A DNA stretch of 64,000 nt from RGIG3178 sp963674495 (GCA_963674495.2 CAXXLG010000003.1:124001-188000), one strand, 5' to 3'. Positions 44,415 through 52,791 are shown, numbered from the stretch's first letter. The notes: a model not told the origin generated them from the letters alone. Numbers and translations: made by a program.

Positions 44415-45209
44415 ATGAAGGATCTTCGCGCACAACTCAAAAACATCCGCGGGTTTCTTTTGGACATGGACGGCACCATATACCTTGGCGAAAGGTTGAT
44501 CGAGGGTACTGAGGCGTTTTTGCAAAGAGTGGAGCAGACCAAAAGAAAAATCTTGTTTATCACCAACAACTCGTCACACAATGTCTCGTATTATCAGCAG
44601 AAGCTCTCGCGTATGGGAATTGAAGTACAAAGGAATCAACTCATGACGTCCGGGCAGGCCGCGGCGGACCTTTTAAATCGAACGCATTCGAATGCGCGCG
44701 TATGGGTGCTGGGCAACGATTATCTCAAGGATGAACTGCGCGAAGAGGGTATAGAGGTTGTGGATAAAAAGCCGAACATCGTGCTGGCCGGTTATGACAA
44801 TACATTGACATATAGCAAGCTGTGTGAATTCTGCGATTATGTGCGCCAGGGGTTGCCGTATATTGCAACGCATCCGGACTATAACTGTCCCGTGGAAGGT
44901 GGATTTGAACCGGACCTGGGATCGATTATGGCGCTTGTGGAGGCATCGACCGGACGCAAGGCAGATCGTGTGGCGGGCAAGCCCGAGATCGATATGGTGC
45001 TGGCGGCGCAAAAGCGATTGTCTGCACAGGTCGGACAGTTGGCCATGTGCGGCGACCGGCTGTACACCGACATTGCGGTTGGTAAGCGACACGGGCTTTT
45101 GAGCATTCTGGTGCTGACCGGCGAAGCGAAAGAGGAGGATATCCCCAAGGCGCAATACAAGCCGGACATTGTGGTTCCAAGCCTAAGCGCGCTCACGCCA
45201 TACCTATGA
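44415..45209 (+). CDS. HAD-IIA (NagD-like) phosphatase
   Basis: The protein is 264 residues. ATG at 44415 lies after GGATGGTGG. The HAD motif I is FLLDMDGTIYLG, followed by ITNNSS, the cap domain and the GKPEIDMV and GDRLYTDI motifs of the NagD/AraL subfamily. It probably removes phosphate from sugar phosphates, nucleotides or glycolysis side products. It ends the GNAT-HAD transcript. Confidence 0.88.
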   Translation: MKDLRAQLKNIRGFLLDMDGTIYLGERLIEGTEAFLQRVEQTKRKILFITNNSSHNVSYYQQKLSRMGIEVQRNQLMTSGQAAADLLNRTHSNARVWVLGNDYLKDELREEGIEVVDKKPNIVLAGYDNTLTYSKLCEFCDYVRQGLPYIATHPDYNCPVEGGFEPDLGSIMALVEASTGRKADRVAGKPEIDMVLAAQKRLSAQVGQLAMCGDRLYTDIAVGKRHGLLSILVLTGEAKEEDIPKAQYKPDIVVPSLSALTPYL

Positions 45210-45264
45210 TGTGTGAAGGCTGTTCCTGATGTATACAAGATGCATAGTATATCGTATGCATGAT

Positions 45265-45351
45265 ATCCATCCGGACCCGCTTCGTAAAATGGACAGGGCT
45301 ATCCTTGGATAACCCATGATGTAGTATCTGGGGCGGACACTCCGGATGGAT
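45265..45351. other. Structured intergenic element with 11-bp closing stem
   Basis: ATCCATCCGGA (45265-45275) and its perfect reverse complement TCCGGATGGAT (45341-45351) enclose a second hairpin GGGCTATCC-TT-GGATAACCC (about 45296-45315). No protein family was recognised in either strand. A terminator follows at 45401-45430. It may be a small RNA or an untranslated structured end of the upstream transcript. Confidence 0.45.
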
Positions 45352-45400
45352 GCGGTTTACAACATAGCGATGTCCACCGTTGGCACATGGTTTTATACGG

Positions 45401-45430
45401 GATCGCCAGTTTTGATGGGGATCTTTTTTT
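45401..45430 (+). terminator. Rho-independent terminator
   Basis: GATCGCCA-GTTTTGA-TGGGGATC (one G-G mismatch) followed by T7. Confidence 0.7.
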
Positions 45431-45484
45431 ATTTGGAAACTCAGCGGCATAGTTGTATGGCCAACGTGCAAAGGCGCATACGCA

Positions 45485-45513
45485 TTGAATTTACACCATG
45501 ATTGAGATACAAT
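45485..45513 (+). promoter_or_regulatory. Sigma-A promoter of the molybdenum cofactor operon
   Basis: TTGAAT (45485-45490), exactly 17 bp, TACAAT (45508-45513). It gives a leader of about 175 nt before the TTG start of moeA. Confidence 0.7.
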
Positions 45514-45558
45514 GAATTTCTAAGGAAACAAGAATAAATCCAATGCAAAGGCCTGATA

Positions 45559-45646
45559 TTCCCGCTCGAGGTGCATGTGCGGACACGGAGAAATTCGTGA
45601 ACCGGGCATACGGCGATTTTACAGGGGAAAAGATAATCGGCGGGAA
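45559..45646 (+). promoter_or_regulatory. Structured leader, candidate Moco/Tuco riboswitch
   Basis: The closing stem TTCCCGC (45559-45565) / GCGGGAA (45640-45646) contains a stem at 45573-45582 with 45602-45611, an inner CACG/CGTG hairpin (45584-45599), and a hairpin CGATT/AATCG (45614-45639). This multi-branch shape in the leader of a Mo-cofactor operon fits the known Moco RNA class. The conserved sequence could not be confirmed by eye. Confidence 0.4.
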
Positions 45647-45694
45647 CGAAAAAACAACAGGTGTATGCAGCAAGTGGATATTGGAGGATTCTTT

Positions 45695-46912
45695 TTGTTC
45701 AACGTTATGGAATCAGAACAGGTGGAAAATCTGATCGAAAGCAATTTCGATTTGACTTTGACCTGTACCACCGTACAACTATGCCATGCGAACGGCATGA
45801 TTTTGGCATCCGACGTCCAATCCAATGAATATGTGCCGGATTTCGATCGATCCACCGTCGACGGTTATGCGGTACAGTCCAAGGATGTATTCGGCTGTTC
45901 CGACACTATACCCGCGCTGTTGACGTTGCGCGGGGAAATTCTGGCGGGTGAAGAGCCAAAAGCAAAATGGCAAAGCGGCGATTGCTTTTATGTACCCACC
46001 GGCGGTGCGCTGCCACAGGGTACGGATGCGATGGTGATGATCGAATATGCACAGCGGTTTTCCGACGGTACCGTTGCCATGTACAAGCCGTCTGCACCGG
46101 GGCAGCACATCATTTTCCGCGGCGACGATGTCAAGCCTACCGAAGTGGTGCTGTATAAGAATACCGCCGTTACGGCCAAGGAGATCGGCGCGCTGTCGGC
46201 ACTTGGCATATCGCAGGTGCCCGTTTACCAAAAACCGAAGGTTGGCATCATCTCGACGGGGGACGAGCTTGTTCCCGTCGATGATAAGCCAAAGGGCGGG
46301 CAGGTCCGCGACGTGAACGGTCAAATGCTGTGCTCCGCCGTGCGTTCTGCCGGCGGCGAGCCGGTGTTTTACGGCATTGTCAGGGACGAATACGACGCGC
46401 TCTTGGATTGCGTACAAACAGCGATGAAAGAATGCGATATATTGCTTCTCTCCGGCGGCACGTCGGTGGGCAGCCGTGACGCGACGCGCAACGTCATAGA
46501 GGAGTTGGGGGAGATTTTGGTGCATGGCATTGCCATCAAGCCTGGAAAACCCACCATCGTCGGCAAGATTCAAAACAAACCCGTTTTCGGGTTGCCCGGG
46601 CATCCCATGGCGGCTTATTTTATGTTTATGATATTTATAAGCGGCTTCATCGGTAGGATTTCCGGCAAAAAGCAGCGGACGTATACGATCGAGGCGATAT
46701 TGACAAGCGCGATACCCTCCAACCACGGTCGGGAGGAATGTATACCGGTGCATCTTGTATCGGGCAATCCGGTCTGTGCGACGCCGGTATTCAGTAAATC
46801 CGGCTTAATCACTACGCTGGCTGGAACAGATGGATATATACGAATCGACCGGGATTGTGAAGGAATGGCAAAGGGAAGCCAAGTGGAAGTCACACTGTTT
46901 AGGAGTGAATAG
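45695..46912 (+). CDS. moeA: Molybdopterin molybdenumtransferase MoeA
   Basis: The protein is 405 residues. TTG at 45695 is 6 bp after GGAGGA; the longer frame runs through the structured leader. Motifs are DFDRSTVDGYAVQS, VPTGGALPQGTDAMVMIE, GIISTGDELV, LLLSGGTSVGSRD and VFGLPGHPMAA. It inserts molybdate into adenylated molybdopterin. It is the first gene of a five-gene operon and is followed 2 bp later by a second MoeA-type gene. Confidence 0.93.
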   Translation: MFNVMESEQVENLIESNFDLTLTCTTVQLCHANGMILASDVQSNEYVPDFDRSTVDGYAVQSKDVFGCSDTIPALLTLRGEILAGEEPKAKWQSGDCFYVPTGGALPQGTDAMVMIEYAQRFSDGTVAMYKPSAPGQHIIFRGDDVKPTEVVLYKNTAVTAKEIGALSALGISQVPVYQKPKVGIISTGDELVPVDDKPKGGQVRDVNGQMLCSAVRSAGGEPVFYGIVRDEYDALLDCVQTAMKECDILLLSGGTSVGSRDATRNVIEELGEILVHGIAIKPGKPTIVGKIQNKPVFGLPGHPMAAYFMFMIFISGFIGRISGKKQRTYTIEAILTSAIPSNHGREECIPVHLVSGNPVCATPVFSKSGLITTLAGTDGYIRIDRDCEGMAKGSQVEVTLFRSE

Positions 46913-46914
46913 CA

Positions 46915-48822
46915 ATGGCATTTGCGTATTTAACAAACGTTCCGCTGGATCGGGCGGTATCGGATTATTTGAACAAGCTGAGCGGGAACGGCCTTGCACC
47001 CAAGAGCGAGATGATAAGCGTGACGAACGCGCATGGGCGGGTGACATTTGAGGCTGTCTACGCCAAAAATTGTGCGCCCCACTACAATGCCTGCGCCATG
47101 GATGGCATTGCGCTTTCTGCCCGCCTTACCTTCGGCGCGACGGAGACGACGCCGGTTCATCTTGAAAAAGGAAAATTCGTGCGCGTGGATACCGGCGATC
47201 CGCTGCCGGATAATTGCGACGCTGTTGTGATGATTGAGGATGTTATTGAAACGGACAACGGTGTGGACTTGTTTGCCGCCGCCGTGCCTTGGCAGCATAT
47301 CAGGCAGATCGGCGAGGATATCAGCGCCAACGATATGATATTGCCGTCCTATACCAAAATCACACCGGCTTCAATGGGCGCGATGCTGGCCAGCGGCGTG
47401 ATGCGTGTCAAGGTGGTTAAACAGCCCGTTGTGGGCATCATCCCGACGGGTGATGAGATCGTCCCGCCCACGGACAATCCCGGCGAGGGCGAGATCATAG
47501 AGTTTAATTCAACGATCTTTTCCGCCATGCTGCAAAGCTGGGGCGCAACGCCCATGGTCTATCCGATCGTGAGGGACAAGCTGGCGTTGATCGAGAAAGC
47601 GCTGTTAAAAGCCCTTGACGAATGTGATGCGGTGCTGCTCAACGCGGGTAGTTCGGCGGGTAGCGAGGATTATTCCACGCAAGCCATCGAAAACGTAGGA
47701 GAGGTGTTGCTGCACGGTCTGGCGATTCGTCCCGGCAAACCCACGATTCTGGGATTGCAAGGCCAAAAACCGGTTTTGGGCGTGCCCGGGTATCCGGTAT
47801 CCGGCATCATTGTGTTGGAGCAGGTATTCAAACCCATTGTGGATGTATTGACAGGGCAAAGCGGCCAGAGAGGTCGGATAATCGATGCGGTATGTGCCAG
47901 AAGCTTTACCAGTTCGTTGAAATACCGTGAGTTTGTGCGCACGCGCGTTGGATATGTGGATAATCGGATGATTGCGGTGCCGCTCAACCGTGGCGCGGGC
48001 GTGGTATCGTCGTTTGTCAAGGCGGACGGGATCATCGACGTGCCGCAAAACCGGGAAGGGTATGAGGCAGGCAGTGCCGTACAGGTGCGGCTGCTGCGCG
48101 CCGAAGAGGATATCAAAAACATGGTGGTGGTAACGGGCAGCCATGATCCGCTCATCGACGAAGTGGCTGATATGCTCTCTGGAAAATACAAGGACAGTTT
48201 TGTGGCGTCGTCGCATGTGGGCAGCATGGGCGGCATTATGGCGATCAAGCGCCGTGAAGCGCACATCGGCGGTATTCACATGCTGGACGAATCTACGGGC
48301 ACGTACAATGTTCCCTATATAAAGAAGTATCTCGACGAAAAGGATATTGTGCTGATCGAATGCGTCCAACGTGTACAGGGTCTTTTGGTCAAAAAGGGAA
48401 ATCCCAAAGGAATACAGGTATTTTCTGATATCGAAAACGAAGGGCTATCCTATGTCAACAGGCAAAAGGGCTCGGGCACCAGGATACTTTGCGATTATCT
48501 TGCCAGCAATGCCAATATTGAACACGGATCAGTGGACGGATACGACAGGGAGGAGTATACGCACACCGGCGTGGCGGCGATTGTTGCCGCGGGCAGCGCG
48601 GATGTCGGACTTGGGATCTATTCCGCTGCCAAGCTGTATGACTTGGATTTCATACCCATCTGCGATGAGCAATATGACCTGTTGGTGTTGAAACAGGCGA
48701 TGGAACTGCCGTCGGTTGGCCGGTTCATTGAGATATTGAAATCTGTCGAGTTTAAAACTAGAATAGATGTTTTGGGCGGTTATACGACGCGTAATCCGGG
48801 GGAGGCACGTACATGGGATTAA
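46915..48822 (+). CDS. MoeA fused to periplasmic-binding-protein-like domain
   Basis: The protein is 635 residues. Residues 1-400 are MoeA (NACAMDGIALSA, DTGDPLPDNCDAVVMIED, GIIPTGDEIVPP, LNAGSSAGSEDY, VLGVPGYPVSG). Residues about 405-620 form a PBP-like domain (VVVTGSHDPLIDEVADML, GTRILCDYL, HTGVAAIVAAGSADVGLG) known as the ligand-binding half of some MoeA and ModE-like proteins. It may sense or hold molybdate or tungstate while the MoeA part inserts it. It overlaps moaC by 10 bp. Confidence 0.92.
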   Translation: MAFAYLTNVPLDRAVSDYLNKLSGNGLAPKSEMISVTNAHGRVTFEAVYAKNCAPHYNACAMDGIALSARLTFGATETTPVHLEKGKFVRVDTGDPLPDNCDAVVMIEDVIETDNGVDLFAAAVPWQHIRQIGEDISANDMILPSYTKITPASMGAMLASGVMRVKVVKQPVVGIIPTGDEIVPPTDNPGEGEIIEFNSTIFSAMLQSWGATPMVYPIVRDKLALIEKALLKALDECDAVLLNAGSSAGSEDYSTQAIENVGEVLLHGLAIRPGKPTILGLQGQKPVLGVPGYPVSGIIVLEQVFKPIVDVLTGQSGQRGRIIDAVCARSFTSSLKYREFVRTRVGYVDNRMIAVPLNRGAGVVSSFVKADGIIDVPQNREGYEAGSAVQVRLLRAEEDIKNMVVVTGSHDPLIDEVADMLSGKYKDSFVASSHVGSMGGIMAIKRREAHIGGIHMLDESTGTYNVPYIKKYLDEKDIVLIECVQRVQGLLVKKGNPKGIQVFSDIENEGLSYVNRQKGSGTRILCDYLASNANIEHGSVDGYDREEYTHTGVAAIVAAGSADVGLGIYSAAKLYDLDFIPICDEQYDLLVLKQAMELPSVGRFIEILKSVEFKTRIDVLGGYTTRNPGEARTWD

Positions 48823-49595
48823 CCCACATAGATCAAAAAGGCGATGCGCACATGGTGGACGTGAGCGGCAAAGTGCAGACGAAGCGCGAAGCTACAGCAC
48901 GGGCGATGGTCGCCATGAAGAGCGATACGCTGGATTTGATATTATCCGATAAGATCAAAAAGGGCGACGTGTTTGCAACCTGTCGCATCGCAGGCATTAT
49001 GGCGGCAAAGCGCACGTCTCAGATCATACCGCTGTGCCATCCGATCCCCATCACATCGGTTCGGGTGGATATCACGCCGGTTCCACCGGGCACGGTGGTG
49101 ATTGAGGCTACGGTGGGCTGTACGTTTGAAACCGGGGTGGAGATGGAAGCGTTGCACGCCGCGTCCGTCGCCGCACTGACGTTGTATGATATGTGCAAAG
49201 CGGTGGACCGGGCGATGGAGATCAAAAGCATTGCTTTGATAAAAAAATCAGGTGGGCGTTCCGGCGCGTTTTCGAGGGGAACACAGCCGACCATCGTGTC
49301 TGTCAATCTGAAGGAAGGCACGGAGGTGTCGCTGCTGGATTCAAAAGTGCAGGCGGAGATGAAAAACCTGGACGGTCTGTGCATGAAAAAGTTCAGGGCG
49401 GACGTTATCACAAACGGAGTGGATTACGGCAACCTTCAAGTCGACGACGATTTTAACGTTGGCGGATACGCGTTTACCGTGACGCGCAGAAAGGGCTGCT
49501 ACGACGAATGCCCACGGTATCAGGCTCAAGAACACTGTCCATTGAAAAATGGTTGTATATTTGCCGCCGTTGGTAAACAAGGGGATGCGGGATAA
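48813..49595 (+). CDS. moaC: MoaC fused to a short MOSC-like domain
   Basis: The protein is 260 residues against about 160 for MoaC alone. Residues 1-158 are MoaC (THIDQKGDAHMVDVSGK, IAGIMAAKRTSQIIPLCHPIPI, EMEALHAASVAALTLYDMCK, KSGGRSG), which makes cyclic pyranopterin phosphate. The extra about 100 residues contain FRADVITNGVDYGNLQVDD and a Cys-rich RKGCYDECPRYQAQEHCPLKNGCIF. They match the second half of the MOSC domain in the last gene of this operon. The stop lies 4 bp before moaA. Confidence 0.9.
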   Translation: MGLTHIDQKGDAHMVDVSGKVQTKREATARAMVAMKSDTLDLILSDKIKKGDVFATCRIAGIMAAKRTSQIIPLCHPIPITSVRVDITPVPPGTVVIEATVGCTFETGVEMEALHAASVAALTLYDMCKAVDRAMEIKSIALIKKSGGRSGAFSRGTQPTIVSVNLKEGTEVSLLDSKVQAEMKNLDGLCMKKFRADVITNGVDYGNLQVDDDFNVGGYAFTVTRRKGCYDECPRYQAQEHCPLKNGCIFAAVGKQGDAG

Positions 49596-49599
49596 AATT

Positions 49600-50550
49600 A
49601 TGATGGATCAATACGGAAGAAACATTGAATATGTACGGCTTTCGTTAACGGAACGGTGCACGCTCCAATGCGAATACTGCCGGGCGGCTGAGGGCATATG
49701 TCCCAAAATGGCGGAAATGAGTGCCGACGAGATTGAGCGCATTGTAATAGCCATGGCAAAGATCGGTGTGCGTAAGGTGCGCCTGACCGGCGGGGAACCC
49801 ATGTTGCGCCGGGATATTATCGACATCGTAGAGCGCATTGCGCGTATTGAAGGCATCGAGGAGATTGCCATGACCACCAACGCGCAGCAACTGGTGGGCA
49901 AATCGAAAGAGTTGAAAGAGGCAGGGTTGACAAGGCTGAATATCAGTATGGATTCTCTGGATCCGGACAAGTACCGTAAGATGACGGGCGGGGAGCTGGC
50001 ACCGGTCATCACAAGCATCGACGAAGCCATCGAGGCGGGATTGTTGCCGCTGAAGATCAATGCAGTGGTGATACGCGGTCAGAACGATGACGAGATCGAC
50101 GATTTCATCGCACTGGCAAAGGATAAACCCGTGGACGTGCGCTTTATCGAGTTGATGCCGATGGGCAGGCTGGGCCAGGACGAGAGCCTTCGGGTATCCA
50201 CGGATGAGATGGTTGCTACAAGGCCGTATTTGATCCCACTGACCCCGAGGTATCTTTCGCAGCCATCCACGGATTATAGCATCAAGGGGTACCGAGGCCG
50301 TATCGGATTCATCAGCCCTATTTCGCATAAATTTTGCGGCGACTGCAACCGCGTACGGGTATTGTCCGACGGTACGCTACGGCCCTGCCTAGGGGATAAC
50401 AGCGAGGTTTCGTTGAGAGAGACGCTTGATAGCGGGGATGATGAAATACTGCTCAACGTGATTCGGGCAGCGGTATTTGGAAAGCCGGTTGGACACAACT
50501 TCCAGGATGGGTTTGCGCCCAAACGGGATATGAGTAAAATTGGAGGGTGA
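49600..50550 (+). CDS. moaA: GTP 3',8-cyclase MoaA (radical SAM)
   Basis: The protein is 316 residues. ATG at 49600 (or 49603) follows GCGGGATAAAATT. The N-terminal SAM cluster motif is CTLQCEYC, followed by RLTGGEPMLRRD and the C-terminal cluster cysteines FCGDCN...RPCL. It ends in GG, needed for activity. It starts molybdopterin synthesis from GTP together with MoaC, encoded just upstream. Confidence 0.95.
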   Translation: MMDQYGRNIEYVRLSLTERCTLQCEYCRAAEGICPKMAEMSADEIERIVIAMAKIGVRKVRLTGGEPMLRRDIIDIVERIARIEGIEEIAMTTNAQQLVGKSKELKEAGLTRLNISMDSLDPDKYRKMTGGELAPVITSIDEAIEAGLLPLKINAVVIRGQNDDEIDDFIALAKDKPVDVRFIELMPMGRLGQDESLRVSTDEMVATRPYLIPLTPRYLSQPSTDYSIKGYRGRIGFISPISHKFCGDCNRVRVLSDGTLRPCLGDNSEVSLRETLDSGDDEILLNVIRAAVFGKPVGHNFQDGFAPKRDMSKIGG

Positions 50551-50554
50551 CGGT

Positions 50555-51481
50555 ATGGCAAAGGTATTGTCCGTCAACATTAGCGATTGTAAGGGTACGT
50601 TCAAGTTTCCAGTCGATTCGGGTCAATTGAAGCGGGAGGCCGGCATCATAGGCGACGCGCATGCGGGGAACTGGCACAGGCAGATTAGCCTGTTGGGGCA
50701 AGAAAGCGTGGATAAGATGATCGCGCTGGGCGTCAGAGATCTGACCCCCGGCAAATTCGCAGAAAATATCACGACCGAGGGGTTGGAGCTGTATACGCTG
50801 CCGATTGGACAGCGGCTTAAAATCGGCAAATCCATTGTCGAGGTGACGCAGATCGGCAAGGAATGCCATCGGCACTGCCAGATCTATAAGCAGGTGGGCA
50901 TGTGCATCATGCCGACCGAGGGCATATTCGTCAAGGTTATCACCGAAGGCGAAATACAGGCGGGGGATGAGATCACCCTGTTGTCCGACATACGCGCGGC
51001 CATTGTCATCGCTAGCGATAAGGGATATGCGGGCGTTCGGGAGGATTTGAGCGGCCCGGCGATCGAACAGGCTGTCAAGGACGTTGCACATGTTGTCAAA
51101 ACCCTCATTTTGCCGGATGAAAGGGAACAGATTGCAAACGTTCTGAGGGAACTGGCAGACATTGGGGAATACGACGTAATCTTTACCAGCGGCGGCACGG
51201 GGTTTGCTCCGAGGGATGTGACACCCGAGGCGACAATGGATGTGGTTGACCGCATCGTGCCGGGCATACCCGAAGCCATACGCATGGAAAGCATAAAATT
51301 TACAAAAAATGCGATGCTCTCTCGCGCCGTCGCCGGCATCCGCAAACAAACGCTGATTGTCAATATGCCGGGCAGCCCGAAAGCCGTTGTGGAATGCATG
51401 GCGGTGATTTTGTCCGCGTTGCCACATGCGATTGAAACGCTACGGGGCGAAGCATACGAGTGCGCGCGGGAGACGGATTAG
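50555..51481 (+). CDS. MOSC domain fused to MogA/MoaB-type molybdopterin adenylyltransferase
   Basis: The protein is 308 residues. ATG at 50555 follows GGAGGGTGACGGT. Residues 1-145 are a MOSC domain (GDAHAGNWHRQISLL, FAENITTEGLELY, Cys pair in KECHRHC and MCIMP). Residues 150-308 are MogA/MoaB (IVIASDKGYAGVREDLSGPAI, TSGGTGFAPRDVTPEA, NMPGSPKAVVECM). The adenylyltransferase prepares molybdopterin for MoeA; MOSC domains carry sulfur to or from the cofactor. It is the last gene of the operon. Confidence 0.92.
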   Translation: MAKVLSVNISDCKGTFKFPVDSGQLKREAGIIGDAHAGNWHRQISLLGQESVDKMIALGVRDLTPGKFAENITTEGLELYTLPIGQRLKIGKSIVEVTQIGKECHRHCQIYKQVGMCIMPTEGIFVKVITEGEIQAGDEITLLSDIRAAIVIASDKGYAGVREDLSGPAIEQAVKDVAHVVKTLILPDEREQIANVLRELADIGEYDVIFTSGGTGFAPRDVTPEATMDVVDRIVPGIPEAIRMESIKFTKNAMLSRAVAGIRKQTLIVNMPGSPKAVVECMAVILSALPHAIETLRGEAYECARETD

Positions 51482-51595
51482 CACATTTACATATCCGAAT
51501 ATCATAAGGTGTGAATGGATCATCGGCCAATGCCGATAAGCAGCGGTGTGTGATAAGATTATGCGGCATTACAATGCAAAACGGATGGGATGTTC

Positions 51596-51623
51596 TTGAC
51601 AATCCGTCCGGGACTGTTATAAT
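51596..51623 (+). promoter_or_regulatory. Promoter of tRNA-Pro
   Basis: TTGACA (51596-51601), 16 bp, TATAAT (51618-51623); the tRNA starts 18 bp after the -10. Confidence 0.8.
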
Positions 51624-51641
51624 AATCGTTGTGCTTGACGA

Positions 51642-51718
51642 CTGGGTGTGGCGCAGTTTGGTAGCGTGCTTGAATGGGGTTCAAGAGGCCGGAAGTTCGA
51701 ATCTTCTCACCCAGACCA
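51642..51718 (+). tRNA. tRNA-Pro (anticodon GGG)
   Basis: A complete cloverleaf: acceptor CTGGGTG / CACCCAG, D stem GCGC/GCGT, anticodon stem CTTGA/TCAAG with loop ATGGGGT (anticodon 51676-51678), T stem GGAAG/CTTCT with TTCGAAT loop, and encoded CCA (51716-51718). Its 3' end is copied at 52077-52102. Confidence 0.95.
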
Positions 51719-51739
51719 GCGGCCCTGTGGCCGCGGACA

Positions 51740-51776
51740 AAATCGCGAATCATCTTTGATGATCCGCGATTTTTTT
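51740..51776 (+). terminator. Terminator after tRNA-Pro
   Basis: AATCGCGAATCATC paired with GATGATCCGCGATT (one A-C mismatch), followed by T6. Confidence 0.8.
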
Positions 51777-51849
51777 ATGCCCACGAAGGATGAAATTTTC
51801 ATATAGAAAGATAGGGGGTATTTCGATTAATCGTCACTTTACGCAAGTG

Positions 51850-51973
51850 AATTCCTATTACTCCGCCTTTCTGCATAAAATCTTTGGACTTTATGCGGCC
51901 CCCCCATTACATACGGAAGGCATGGACTTAGTCCATGTCAATCCTTTTTTGATTTAGGTAAAAGATAGGAATT
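51850..51973. other. Structured intergenic element downstream of tRNA-Pro
   Basis: AATTCCTAT (51850-51858) and ATAGGAATT (51965-51973) close a region holding hairpin GCATAAA/TTTATGC and hairpin CATGGAC-TTA-GTCCATG (about 51922-51938), followed by TCAATCCTTTTTT. No gene was seen. It may be an RNA element or debris of an inserted element. Confidence 0.4.
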
Positions 51974-51976
51974 GAT

Positions 51977-52029
51977 GCCTTGAACCCCTTGGGGGTCAAG
52001 GGCGCGAAGCGTAAAGAAAATGTGCCGGT
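51977..52029 (+). repeat. Dispersed repeat, copy 1 (anticodon-arm-like stem plus 33-bp tail)
   Basis: A stem CTTGA...TCAAG with a GGGG-containing loop is followed by GCGAAGCGTAAAG and AAATGTGCCGGT. The last 33 bp (51997-52029) match 62878-62910 at 30 positions. Confidence 0.6.
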
Positions 52030-52076
52030 GATACGTTTTTAGGGGAGCGGGAGGCGGCTTTTGCCGAGTGGGCAGC

Positions 52077-52102
52077 GGAAGTTCAAATCTTCTCACCCAG
52101 AC
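52077..52102 (+). repeat. Partial duplicate of the tRNA-Pro 3' end (att-like)
   Basis: 26 bp identical to 51691-51716 except one base in the T loop (GTTCGAA to GTTCAAA). It covers T arm and acceptor end without the rest of a tRNA, as expected for an integrase attachment scar. Confidence 0.6.
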
Positions 52103-52442
52103 TATAAAGAAGATCCTTGTTGAAGGGGATATTTAAAAATGTTGGTTGCAAATATTGCAATGTATGTCATGCAATTATATGCTCTCTATTGCCTTTCTTA
52201 ATCTTTCGATGTCCGGCTGCACAGTTCTGATCCGAAAACGATGGGTATGCGTGTGCGCTCACAAGAGCGACAGCCTTGCGGTATTATCGCTTGCATGGTG
52301 AAGAATGTATGACGCGCCTTATGCGGTGATAGACGGCGTACGCTGGGTATGCTAAGCATCTAGTAATACACATCACAACAATCTGCTTTGTATCGTTATT
52401 GTGGTTCCCAATAAATTTCTTATATTCAATCAGATGATGGAT
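52103..52442. other. AT-rich stretch without a recognised gene
   Basis: No convincing open frame, promoter or RNA gene. Base composition is clearly lower in GC than the region left of the tRNA. Confidence 0.45.
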
Positions 52443-52736
52443 TTATTTAGCATCTGGATTTACGACATAATTTTGTATCTTCGGATGGATAAACATCATC
52501 CTGCCTGCTTCGGTATCAATCTTCATTTTGTAGCACTGGAAGCATTTAGTATTGAATGTGATAGACATATCGATAATTAACTGCTTCTTTTTGACGCTAT
52601 TATAGCCCAAGTAAGACAGCAATCTCGCTACCCTATGGATTGAATAAAAGCATAAGCATCGCAGGTAAACCCATACGGTGATTGCCACAAAAGGTGTGAT
52701 TATACAAATAAAAACCATGTACTGGAATAATACCAT
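52443..52736 (-). CDS. Hypothetical protein with N-terminal membrane helices (doubtful)
   Basis: 97 residues. A hydrophobic start (YMVFICIITPFVAITVWVYL) is followed by a basic soluble part ending MMFIHPKIQNYVVNPDAK. No ribosome site precedes the ATG and no family was recognised. The coding-like tail and its divergent position to the NifX-like gene are the only support. Confidence 0.3.
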   Translation of the reverse strand: MVLFQYMVFICIITPFVAITVWVYLRCLCFYSIHRVARLLSYLGYNSVKKKQLIIDMSITFNTKCFQCYKMKIDTEAGRMMFIHPKIQNYVVNPDAK

Positions 52737-52762
52737 AAAAAATCAAAAACCAAAAATAGTTA

Positions 52763-52791
52763 TTGACATATGTCAAATAAAAAGATAATAT
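52763..52791 (+). promoter_or_regulatory. Promoter with 14-bp palindrome (putative operator) of the NifX/MinD cluster
   Basis: TTGACATATGTCAA (52763-52776) is a perfect palindrome whose left half is the -35; TAATAT lies 17 bp later (52786-52791). A related half-site GCATAAGTCAA follows at about 52799-52809. A regulator bound here would block RNA polymerase; the DUF134 protein of the cluster is a candidate. Confidence 0.6.

Noticed and set aside
45193..45471. Minus-strand open frame of 92 codons between the HAD phosphatase and moeA
   Set aside because: No ribosome site, crosses the terminator and the paired arms of the structured element; no family.
52060..52105. A second complete tRNA gene downstream of tRNA-Pro
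   Set aside because: Only T arm and acceptor end are present; no D or anticodon arm precedes them in the right place.
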